Positions 45,901-52,314 of a stretch of DNA of 64,000 bases are shown here, piece after piece. Numbering within the stretch: the first letter of the stretch is position 1; each line of letters begins with the position of its first letter. Source of the stretch: Faecalicatena_A orotica (GTDB taxonomy: Bacteria > Bacillota > Clostridia > Lachnospirales > Lachnospiraceae). Where the stretch lies: assembly GCF_040545875.1 (NCBI RefSeq), contig NZ_JBEPMR010000002.1. One strand, given 5' to 3'. The notes below the pieces were generated by a model that saw only the letters and a program-made list of their open reading frames with translations, had not been told where the DNA came from and did not search any database. Both the position numbers and the translations under genes were made by a program.

Positions 45901-46029
45901 TGCGGTGAGTGGCAGCTGGACAGATACCGTGCAAAATTTGAACCATTCAAACTGTCATTCAGAATCACACCGTTTAACAATAAAGAAATAAGCGACAAAC
46001 ACGTAGCGCATGAGAGGGTTCGAGTTTAG
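42961..46029 (+). CDS. lacZ: Beta-galactosidase, GH2 (LacZ type)
   Basis: 1022 residues, the length of E. coli LacZ (1024). N-terminal jelly-roll (VPGNWQLQGYGKMHYSDLWY), immunoglobulin-like domains, TIM barrel with WSLGNESAFG carrying the acid/base glutamate (about residue 443) and ILCEYCHAMGNGPG carrying the nucleophile (about 512), then the C-terminal Bgal_small_N domain from about 740. Retaining hydrolase of beta-galactosides. No signal peptide: cytosolic, so the substrate must be imported, presumably through the APC permease encoded 18 bp upstream. Ribosome site TTGGAGGATTCAAA. Confidence 0.96.
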   Translation: MKIWENHQIDGINRMPARAHFLTFPTREKALLNDNKYTHAFKNLNGVWKFMFLDAPEYSPEGFFASEYDTSTMDDITVPGNWQLQGYGKMHYSDLWYNFPINPPFVPTENPTGIYKRTFFIEESFRGKQIILRFCGVDSAYHLWVNGQEAGYSKAARNESEFDITDMVKVGQKNDVTVRVYQWSDGTYLEDQDMWWESGIFRDVELLGVPKDGIRDFKVTADLDETYTNGLLRVEAALRTEENVQVTFELMDAQGNTVLTETAGNHGEKVCMEAVVENAEHWSAEIPYLYKLLMTVEKDGQVIEVIPQNVGFRNIRMNGDTFLVNGVAIIFKGMNRHDYNPRNGRVVAKEEIEKDIILMKQFNVNAIRTCHYPDSYYLYDLCDEYGMYLIDETDLECHGFELTGDYKWITDDPTWETAYVSRMTRMIERDKNHPSIIMWSLGNESAFGCNFRRMTEVAHEMDSSRLVHYEGDFDVESADVYSTMYTWLENPDKPFLMKDIIEKSEKPHILCEYCHAMGNGPGNLKEYQDLFYAHDKLQGGFIWEWFDHGIESYTEDGEKYYRYGGDFGDDPSNKDFCIDGMLMPDRTPSPGLYEYKKVVEPVTTSAVNLEQGIIHLISRYDFADLVQFRLVYSIMEDDVMIQGGSMELPSIPARSEKEVKIPYDFASVKAKPGAEYYLNLSYQLKEHTAYAPAGHELATAQFKLPVYKEGIEVVPEGMLKVTKEHTVLHAEGANFHVDFDLVRGNITSIVRDGMEVMSKGPRLTLWRAPISNDMEIIDQMKKVHFLHLEHEVVTEVQYQEENNFLRVQVDTINSTTNSAWHFKTRYSYVVCPTGDVLIQVEGTPSGRTDLAPDMFPRIGVTMHLDQSMDQVRYFGMGPGENYADSREAAMMGVYENTVDGLFTNYVVPQANGNHMDCKWVSLTNDRGMGLVASTEDSFNFSASRFEEKDLDDAKHTCDLKKRDYVVFNIDYKQNALGTYACGEWQLDRYRAKFEPFKLSFRITPFNNKEISDKHVAHERVRV

Positions 46030-46065
46030 CAGGCAAGCTTTAGTATTGGTGGCGGATGAGGGACG

Positions 46066-46354
46066 CGAAATGAAGGGATAGCCTCCGGCCTGACAAGGGC
46101 ACGCATGCCGTTTTGAATTGCGGACGCAGACCTGAGAAATTCTAAGAAGCATCCAGCCGGGAAAATGGGGCACAGATGGCACATCACGGGAAATCTGATG
46201 ATTTCCCGCGCTGGGCCATCTGCTTTTATGATTCGGAATCATAAAAGCTCCCCATTTTTCCGGCTGTCTCCTTCTAAGAATTTCTAGGGGCTGCTTTAGC
46301 GATTCAGAACGGCATGCGTGCCCTTGCCAGACCGGAGGCTATCCCTTCATTTCG
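46066..46354. repeat. 289-bp T-shaped palindromic element
   Basis: Two 105-bp arms, 46066-46170 and 46250-46354, are reverse complements with about 85% identity. The 79-bp centre holds two independent perfect hairpins: A, outer 8 bp (46173-46180 with 46215-46222) plus inner 9 bp (46187-46195 with 46200-46208); and B, 11 bp with a CGG loop (46223-46233 with 46237-46247). The predicted fold is a long stem capped by two side hairpins, a T or three-way junction. No protein is encoded. It lies between lacZ and a nitroreductase gene. Candidates: palindromic non-autonomous mobile element or long double-stranded structured RNA. Confidence 0.85.
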
Positions 46355-46480
46355 CTGGTTCATCAGGTAAGAAAAGTATGCCAGCTAAGGAGGGCTTGTG
46401 ACGGAGGCAGCAATTATTATTTACCATATTTTTTTTACGTGTTAAAATGGAAGAAATATATGGTGAAGGAGTGGTTTTTG

Positions 46481-46999
46481 ATGAATGAGACTTTGAACAC
46501 GTTGGAGACGCGCAGGAGTATTCGGAGTTATAGGAGTGAGCAGGTGCCGGAAGATGTTTTGGAGGAGATTCTGCGGGCGGGGATGTATGCTCCGACGGGG
46601 ATGGGGATGCAGTCTCCTGTTATGGTGGTTGTGCAGGAGCGGGGGATGATCGGGAAGTTGTCTGCACTGAATGCAGCGGTGATGGGGACTGACAGTGATC
46701 CGTTTTACGGGGCTCCTACGGTTATTGTGGTGCTGGCGGACAAGGAGCGGGGAACTTGTGTCGAAGACGGTTCTTTGGTGATGGGGAACCTGATGAATGC
46801 GGCGGCTTCTCTTGGGATAGGTTCTTGCTGGATTCACCGTGCGAGAGAGGTGTTTGCAGGGAATGAGGGCAAAGAGCTTATGAAAACGTGGGGACTCGAC
46901 CCTGAAAAATATATCGGCGTCGGACACTGCATTTTAGGCTATGCAGCAGAACAGGGAAAGGCAAAGCCGAGAAAAGAGGGATATGTTATCCGTGTATAA
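46481..46999 (+). CDS. Nitroreductase family protein
   Basis: 172 residues. FMN-binding arginines in LETRRSIRSYRSEQVPED, middle GMYAPTGMGMQ (P-loop-like phosphate contact), GAPTVIVVLAD, and a C-terminal LGIGSCWIHRA and VGHCILGYA. Reduces nitro groups, quinones or flavins with NAD(P)H. Start at 46481 because AAGGAG lies nine bases before it; longer frames start in poor sequence. No operon partner. Confidence 0.9.
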   Translation: MNETLNTLETRRSIRSYRSEQVPEDVLEEILRAGMYAPTGMGMQSPVMVVVQERGMIGKLSALNAAVMGTDSDPFYGAPTVIVVLADKERGTCVEDGSLVMGNLMNAAASLGIGSCWIHRAREVFAGNEGKELMKTWGLDPEKYIGVGHCILGYAAEQGKAKPRKEGYVIRV

Positions 47000-47147
47000 G
47001 GACTCGATCGCCCGGGGAATTACACAAATCGAAAAAATGTAACATATATATAAGACCACAGCGATCCTGATGAACGTTCCATGTTTAAAATATCCATTTT
47101 GTGGAATGCTAACCGAAACGGAAAATTATTATGAAACGGAGGAGCAT

Positions 47148-49688
47148 ATGAAGAGTCTGGAGCTAAGGAAAGGTTTTTACTGGACAGGAGTTATAGATAG
47201 TGATCTGCGTGTGTTTGATATTATTATGTATACGGAATTCGGAACTACATACAATTCGTATGTAATGAAAGCCGGAGACAAGACCATTTTATTTGAAACG
47301 GCAAAGGTAAAGTTCTGGGATGATTATCTTGAAAAACTGGAGGAACTCACGACGGTCAGTGAGATTGATTATCTGGTGGTCAGCCACACGGAGCCGGATC
47401 ATGCGGGAAGTGTGGAACGTCTGTTGGATCTTTGTCCGCACCTGAAGATTATTTCCACGGGAACGGCAAATACGTTTCTGAAGGAGATCGTGAACCGGGA
47501 TTTTACCGGAATCGTGATTAAGGACGCTCAGCGCATGACAATTGGAGACAAAACGCTGTATTTTATGGCAGTTCCAAATCTGCACTGGCCGGATACGATG
47601 TACACCTATATCGAAGAGGAACAGATACTGGTTACCTGTGATTCTTTTGGATCGCACTACGCCTTCAGTGACGTCCTTGTCAGCAAGGTCAGAAATCAGG
47701 AGGATTATAAAAAGGCGGCTAAATACTATTTCGACTGTATTATCGGACCGTTTAAATCGTATATGCAGCGGGCCCTGGAGCGGGTAAAGCAGATGGATGT
47801 CACCATGATCTGCACCGGGCATGGGCCTGTTCTGGATGACAAGATTGACCAGATGTACAGGTGGTATGAAGAATGGTGCACGGTTATCAACCCGAACCAG
47901 CGCAAGACGGTGGTGATTCCATATGTCAGTGCCTATGGATATACCGAACAGATGGCACAGGATATTGCGGAAGGGATTCAGGAATGCGGTGATATTGATG
48001 TTAAGCTTTATGATATGGTAACCTCTGACACGGATAAAGTAATCGCGGAACTGGGATTTGCAGACGGAATCCTGTTCGGGACCCCGACGATCGTAGGGGA
48101 GGCGCTGAAACCGATATGGGACCTGACTCTTGCGATGACTCCTGTGACACATGGCGGCAAACTGGCCGGAGCATTCGGAAGCTATGGCTGGAGCGGGGAA
48201 GGAGTGCCGCATATCGAGGAGCGTTTAAAACAGCTTCGCATGCAGGTCGTGGAAGGATTCCGGGTACGGTTCAAGCCGAATCAGGCAGACCATCAGGATG
48301 CTTTTGACTATGGTTATAATTTTGGCTGTGTCCTTCTGGAGAAACCGAACACGAAGAAAAAGTCGGGCAGAAGTACGCTGGTGAAGTGTCTGGTCTGCGG
48401 TGAAATCTTCGATTCATCCCTGGAAATCTGCCCGGTCTGCGGAGTCGGACCGGAGAACTTTGTCCCGGTTGAGGCAGAAGAAGTCACATGGCATCATGAC
48501 ACCAGTGATTTTTACCTGATTCTGGGAAACGGTGCCGCCGGATTTTATGCCGCACAAGCGATCAGGGAGCGGGATGCGACGGGATCGATCGTCATCGTTT
48601 CCGATGAACCTTACCGTTCCTACAACAGGCCGATGCTGACAAAGTCTATCATGGCGGAATTAGATGAAGACCAGATCGCGATACAGAATGAAAGCTGGTA
48701 TGAGGAACAAAAGATCGTGCAGATCCTCGGAAGGCGGGTGGTATCGGTTGATACGGAAGAAAAGGAGGCTGCACTGGACGATGGCAGCAGGCTGAAATAT
48801 ACGAAGCTGATCTATGCACTGGGGGCAGAATGTTTTATACCGCCGATACCGGGAAGTGAGAAAAAGTCTGTCGTTGCGATACGCAGGCTGGAGGATACAA
48901 GAAAGATTGCCGCGCTCCTGCCGGAAGTGAAGAATGTGGTCGTAATCGGAGGCGGAGTTCTGGGACTGGAAGCAGCATGGGAGATGAAGAAGGCAAAGTG
49001 CCAAGTGACGGTAGTGGAAATTGCGCCTATGCTGATGGGGCGCCAGCTTGATTATCCTGCGGGGGCACTTCTGCAGTCCATCATTGAGGGATGCGGCATT
49101 GGAATCAGGGTCGGTGTGCAGGTAGAGAGCATACAGGGAACAGAGAAAGTGACAGGGGTAAAACTAAAAGACGGGGAAGTCATCCCGGCCGAGCTGGTCA
49201 TCATTTCGAGCGGGGTACGTGCAAACATCGGACTTGCGGAAAAGATGGGGCTCAAGACGGATAAAGGCGTGGTCGTGAACAGCAGGATGGAAACCAGTAT
49301 CCCTGATATCTATGCATGCGGGGACTGCGCACAGTATAACCAGATCAATTATGCAATCTGGCCGGAGGCAGCAGACCAGGGCAGGACGGCCGGAGCAAAT
49401 GCCACAGGGGACGATAAGGAGTACACGCCGGTTCCGGCAGCGCTGACCTTCCACGGAATGAACACGGCCCTTTATGCAGTCGGAGATACCGGAAAGAATA
49501 CGAATCTCATATATAAGACGGTAGAATTAAAAGATATGGGAAGAAGACAGTATAAAAAGTACTATTTCCTGAATAACCGGCTCTGTGGAGTCATCCTGAT
49601 CGGGGACGTTTCGGAGATGGGGGAAATGATGGAGGCCGTTGAAAAGCGGAAGAGCTATAAAGAACTCATGACAAAGACAGGGGTCTGA
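47148..49688 (+). CDS. Flavodiiron protein-rubredoxin-NADH:rubredoxin oxidoreductase fusion
   Basis: About 846 residues in one chain. Residues 1-250: metallo-beta-lactamase-like diiron domain with HTEPDH (H-x-E-x-D-H, about 80-85). 255-400: flavodoxin domain (VSAYGYTEQMAQDIAEG). 408-445: rubredoxin with CLVCGE...CPVCG. 455-846: FAD/NAD(P) oxidoreductase (LILGNGAAGFYAAQAI, VVVIGGGVLGLEAAWEM, YACGDCAQ). The three steps of electron flow, NADH to FAD to rubredoxin to FMN/diiron, are thus in one protein that reduces O2 to water or NO to N2O. The start is 47148 (AAACGGAGGAGCAT) rather than 47070. Protective enzyme of strict anaerobes. Confidence 0.93.
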   Translation: MKSLELRKGFYWTGVIDSDLRVFDIIMYTEFGTTYNSYVMKAGDKTILFETAKVKFWDDYLEKLEELTTVSEIDYLVVSHTEPDHAGSVERLLDLCPHLKIISTGTANTFLKEIVNRDFTGIVIKDAQRMTIGDKTLYFMAVPNLHWPDTMYTYIEEEQILVTCDSFGSHYAFSDVLVSKVRNQEDYKKAAKYYFDCIIGPFKSYMQRALERVKQMDVTMICTGHGPVLDDKIDQMYRWYEEWCTVINPNQRKTVVIPYVSAYGYTEQMAQDIAEGIQECGDIDVKLYDMVTSDTDKVIAELGFADGILFGTPTIVGEALKPIWDLTLAMTPVTHGGKLAGAFGSYGWSGEGVPHIEERLKQLRMQVVEGFRVRFKPNQADHQDAFDYGYNFGCVLLEKPNTKKKSGRSTLVKCLVCGEIFDSSLEICPVCGVGPENFVPVEAEEVTWHHDTSDFYLILGNGAAGFYAAQAIRERDATGSIVIVSDEPYRSYNRPMLTKSIMAELDEDQIAIQNESWYEEQKIVQILGRRVVSVDTEEKEAALDDGSRLKYTKLIYALGAECFIPPIPGSEKKSVVAIRRLEDTRKIAALLPEVKNVVVIGGGVLGLEAAWEMKKAKCQVTVVEIAPMLMGRQLDYPAGALLQSIIEGCGIGIRVGVQVESIQGTEKVTGVKLKDGEVIPAELVIISSGVRANIGLAEKMGLKTDKGVVVNSRMETSIPDIYACGDCAQYNQINYAIWPEAADQGRTAGANATGDDKEYTPVPAALTFHGMNTALYAVGDTGKNTNLIYKTVELKDMGRRQYKKYYFLNNRLCGVILIGDVSEMGEMMEAVEKRKSYKELMTKTGV

Positions 49689-49733
49689 GAAATAAGGGAA
49701 GAACAGCAGTTATAAACGACATAAAAAAACTTT

Positions 49734-49772
49734 GGCTCCCAGCCTGTCAATGAGATGACAGGCCCGGGAGCC
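49734..49772. terminator. GC-rich hairpin after the flavodiiron fusion gene
   Basis: Stem GGCTCCC...GGGAGCC (49734-49740 and 49766-49772) with GCCTGTCA/TGACAGGC inside. Only the minus strand has a T-run after the stem, so as a plus-strand terminator it is atypical. Confidence 0.55.
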
Positions 49773-49841
49773 ATTGACGTTTCCTGTCCGGACATATTAT
49801 AATTCTGTATAGCAATGATAATGACGATATCGAGGTAAGAG

Positions 49842-50513
49842 ATGAAGAAGATTCTGATTATTGAAGACGACACGGATTTGCAGGAGGGGCTGGCTTTTTC
49901 TCTGCGAACGGACGGATATGATACATATACAGCAGGAAGTATTCAGGAAGCGGTTCATGTGATGTCTGGGAACTGTTTTGACGGTATGATTTTGGACTGC
50001 AACCTGCCGGACGGCAGCGGGTTCCAGTTCTGCAGGGAGATCAGGAAGACCAGCAATATCTGTATCCTGATGCTGACGGCAAGGGACACGGAACTGGATG
50101 AAGTGAAGGCGCTGGAGCTTGGCGCGGACGATTATATGACAAAGCCTTTTTCCATTGCAGTGCTCAAGGCCAGACTGAAACGGCTCCTTGGCAGGAACGA
50201 TGAAGGGCAGTGCCTGCTCTCGCACGGAATCCGTCTGGACCCGAAGGAATGCCGGGTTTATAAAGGCGAAGAAGAGATTTCCCTGACGAAGGTGGAGTAT
50301 AAGCTTCTTTTGTTTTTCATGGAGAATCAGAACCAGGTACTCTCCAAGGAGCAGATTCTGGAGCGCATCTGGGACAGTGAGGGAAGATTCGTGGATGAGA
50401 ATATTGTCTCGGTAAATGTACGGAGGCTGCGGCAGAAGGTAGAAGAGAATCCGGCAGAACCGGCATGCATTAAGACGGTGCATGGGCTGGGATATGTCTG
50501 GAAGGAATCATAG
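49842..50513 (+). CDS. OmpR/PhoB-type response regulator
   Basis: 223 residues. Receiver domain: ILIIEDDTDLQEGL (acidic pocket), MILDCNLPDGSGF (phospho-acceptor aspartate at about 51), MLTARD and the lysine in MTKPFS. C-terminal winged-helix domain (LTKVEYKLLLFFMENQNQVL, then VSVNVRRLRQKVEEN). Followed by a histidine kinase gene after 10 bp. This and the downstream ABC genes form the pattern of peptide-sensing resistance modules in Firmicutes. Confidence 0.95.
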   Translation: MKKILIIEDDTDLQEGLAFSLRTDGYDTYTAGSIQEAVHVMSGNCFDGMILDCNLPDGSGFQFCREIRKTSNICILMLTARDTELDEVKALELGADDYMTKPFSIAVLKARLKRLLGRNDEGQCLLSHGIRLDPKECRVYKGEEEISLTKVEYKLLLFFMENQNQVLSKEQILERIWDSEGRFVDENIVSVNVRRLRQKVEENPAEPACIKTVHGLGYVWKES

Positions 50514-50523
50514 GAGAGACGAA

Positions 50524-51483
50524 ATGGAATGGATGTGGGCGGAAAACACAGGTCCGGTCATCGTGGTCTGTGCGGTGATGGCGGCTGTCATATGCGCTGC
50601 CGCGGCACTGTTTTTTTACAGGGAAAAGAACCGGATATACCGGATGGCATGTAAGATGATGGATGAGCTGCTCGATGATAAGGCTGTTACGCCTTCCGGA
50701 CTGAAAGAGGGGGAGGCAGCGGTCCTGTCAGGAAAGGCAGAGCGGATACAGGAAAAGCTGCGCGCAGAGATCGGTCAGGCAGCAGGGGAAAAGGAGCAGG
50801 TTAAGAGCCTGATCTCTAACATGTCCCACCAGCTGAAGACCCCGCTTGCGAATATCATGATGTATGAGGAGATCCTGAGTGCGGACGGAAAAGGCGGGAA
50901 AAGTCTTTCGGAGGAAGAGCGGAAACATTTTCTGGACAAAATGCATGTGCAGTCTGAGAAAGTGAACTGGATATTGAATTCTCTGTTTAAGATGGTAAAA
51001 CTGGAAGAAAATGCGATAGTCTTCGAGGCTGGCCCCGGCCTGATTCGAAAGACGCTGCTTGATGCCGTGAATCTGGTGTATGAAAAGGCCCAGAAGAAAC
51101 AGATTGAGATTGGGACCGAGTATTTCCCTGACTGCCTCTTGTATCACAATCCCAAATGGACGACGGAGGTATTTGCGAATATTCTGGAGAATGCGGTAAA
51201 ATATACGCCGGAGTACGGAAAGATTACAATCGGTATGAGAAGGATGGAGATGTATACAGAAATCTGGATCCGGGACACGGGACGGGGAATCGATAAGGGG
51301 GAACTGAACTCGATTTTCAAACGGTTTTACAGGAGCCCGGACGTGGAAAATGTGGAAGGATCAGGAATCGGGCTGTATTTGGGCAAACTGATATTAGAAA
51401 AGGAAAAAGGGTATATGAATGTGGCTTCCGTGAAAGGGGAAGGAAGCTGCTTTTCTGTTTTCTTACAGAACTGCCGGAATTAG
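50524..51483 (+). CDS. Sensor histidine kinase
   Basis: 319 residues from the ATG at 50524 (AGGAGAGACGAA upstream). One N-terminal transmembrane helix (about 10-33), short cytosolic linker, H-box SNMSHQLKTPLANIMMYEE with the phosphorylated histidine, then HATPase motifs ILENAVKYTPE (N-box), IRDTGRGID (G1) and GSGIGLYLGKLI (G2). Only one membrane helix and almost no extracellular part, so sensing probably goes through the ABC transporter (as in Bce-type systems). Confidence 0.93.
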   Translation: MEWMWAENTGPVIVVCAVMAAVICAAAALFFYREKNRIYRMACKMMDELLDDKAVTPSGLKEGEAAVLSGKAERIQEKLRAEIGQAAGEKEQVKSLISNMSHQLKTPLANIMMYEEILSADGKGGKSLSEEERKHFLDKMHVQSEKVNWILNSLFKMVKLEENAIVFEAGPGLIRKTLLDAVNLVYEKAQKKQIEIGTEYFPDCLLYHNPKWTTEVFANILENAVKYTPEYGKITIGMRRMEMYTEIWIRDTGRGIDKGELNSIFKRFYRSPDVENVEGSGIGLYLGKLILEKEKGYMNVASVKGEGSCFSVFLQNCRN

Positions 51484-51510
51484 GACCGAGAGGTATAGAT
51501 TCTGACAGTT

Positions 51511-51565
51511 TTGTAAGATTTTCTTTTTTATTTGTAGGATCACTGTAAGAGGACCTTGTTAAGAT
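51511..51565 (+). promoter_or_regulatory. Phased direct repeats, probable response-regulator site
   Basis: TTGTAAGA (51511), TTGTAGGA (51532) and CTGTAAGA (51543) are direct repeats at 21- and 11-bp steps, about two and one helical turns, just before the ABC ATPase gene and after the kinase gene. An OmpR-type dimer binding to such repeats would activate the transporter promoter. Confidence 0.45.
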
Positions 51566-51610
51566 AAATATGTAAAGGAGCATGTGAAAAAGAAAGGGTG
51601 TGTGTGAATA

Positions 51611-52312
51611 ATGAAAGTATTAGAAGTACAGAATGTGGAAAAGATATACGGCTCCGGTGAAAACAAGGTCCATGCACTGCGTGATGTAAGTTTTGACGTG
51701 GAGTTAGGCGAGTTTTCGGCGATTGTGGGGGCGAGCGGGAGCGGAAAGAGTACGCTTTTGAACCTGATCGGCGGACTGGATGTGCCGACGAAGGGAAAGG
51801 TTGTGGTCCGCGGCCATGATGTGGCAAAACTGAACCGGAAGGAACTGACGATTTTCAGGCGCAGGAACATTGGTTTTGTATTCCAGAACTACAGCCTGAT
51901 GCCGGTGCTGAATGTGTATGACAATGTAGCGCTCCCGGTAACATTTGACAAGGGGAAATATGTGGATCACGAATACATCAGGGACCTGCTGACAGAACTG
52001 GGACTCTGGGAAAAGAGGAAGAACTATCCAAATGAGCTGTCCGGCGGCCAGCAGCAGAGAGTGGCCCTTGCACGTGCGCTTGCCAACAAACCGGCTCTGA
52101 TTTTGGCGGATGAGCCGACCGGGAATCTTGACTCACATACAACAATCGAGGTCATGGGATTGTTAAAAGCCAGCAGTAAAAAGTATAATCAGACGATTTT
52201 AATGGTGACACATAATGAAGCGATTGCCCAGACCTGTGACAGGACGATCCGGATCGAAGACGGGAAACTCTATGACGGGGAACTGGAATTTTATACAAGA
52301 GGCGGTGAGTGA
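51611..52312 (+). CDS. MacB/BceA-type ABC transporter ATPase
   Basis: 233 residues. Walker A GASGSGKST, Q-loop FQNYSLMP, signature LSGGQQQRVALARAL, Walker B ALILADEPTGNLD, H-loop VTHNEA. These, with YGSGENKVHALRDVSF at the start, mark the MacB/LolD/BceA family. It partners the FtsX-like permease encoded immediately downstream, and is preceded by the two-component genes. Likely a peptide-antibiotic detoxification or sensing transporter. Confidence 0.95.
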   Translation: MKVLEVQNVEKIYGSGENKVHALRDVSFDVELGEFSAIVGASGSGKSTLLNLIGGLDVPTKGKVVVRGHDVAKLNRKELTIFRRRNIGFVFQNYSLMPVLNVYDNVALPVTFDKGKYVDHEYIRDLLTELGLWEKRKNYPNELSGGQQQRVALARALANKPALILADEPTGNLDSHTTIEVMGLLKASSKKYNQTILMVTHNEAIAQTCDRTIRIEDGKLYDGELEFYTRGGE

Positions 52313-52314
52313 AA

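Noticed and set aside
46066..46354. Insertion sequence at the long inverted repeat
   Set aside because: No transposase frame between the arms; centre is only 79 bp, so at most a non-autonomous element.
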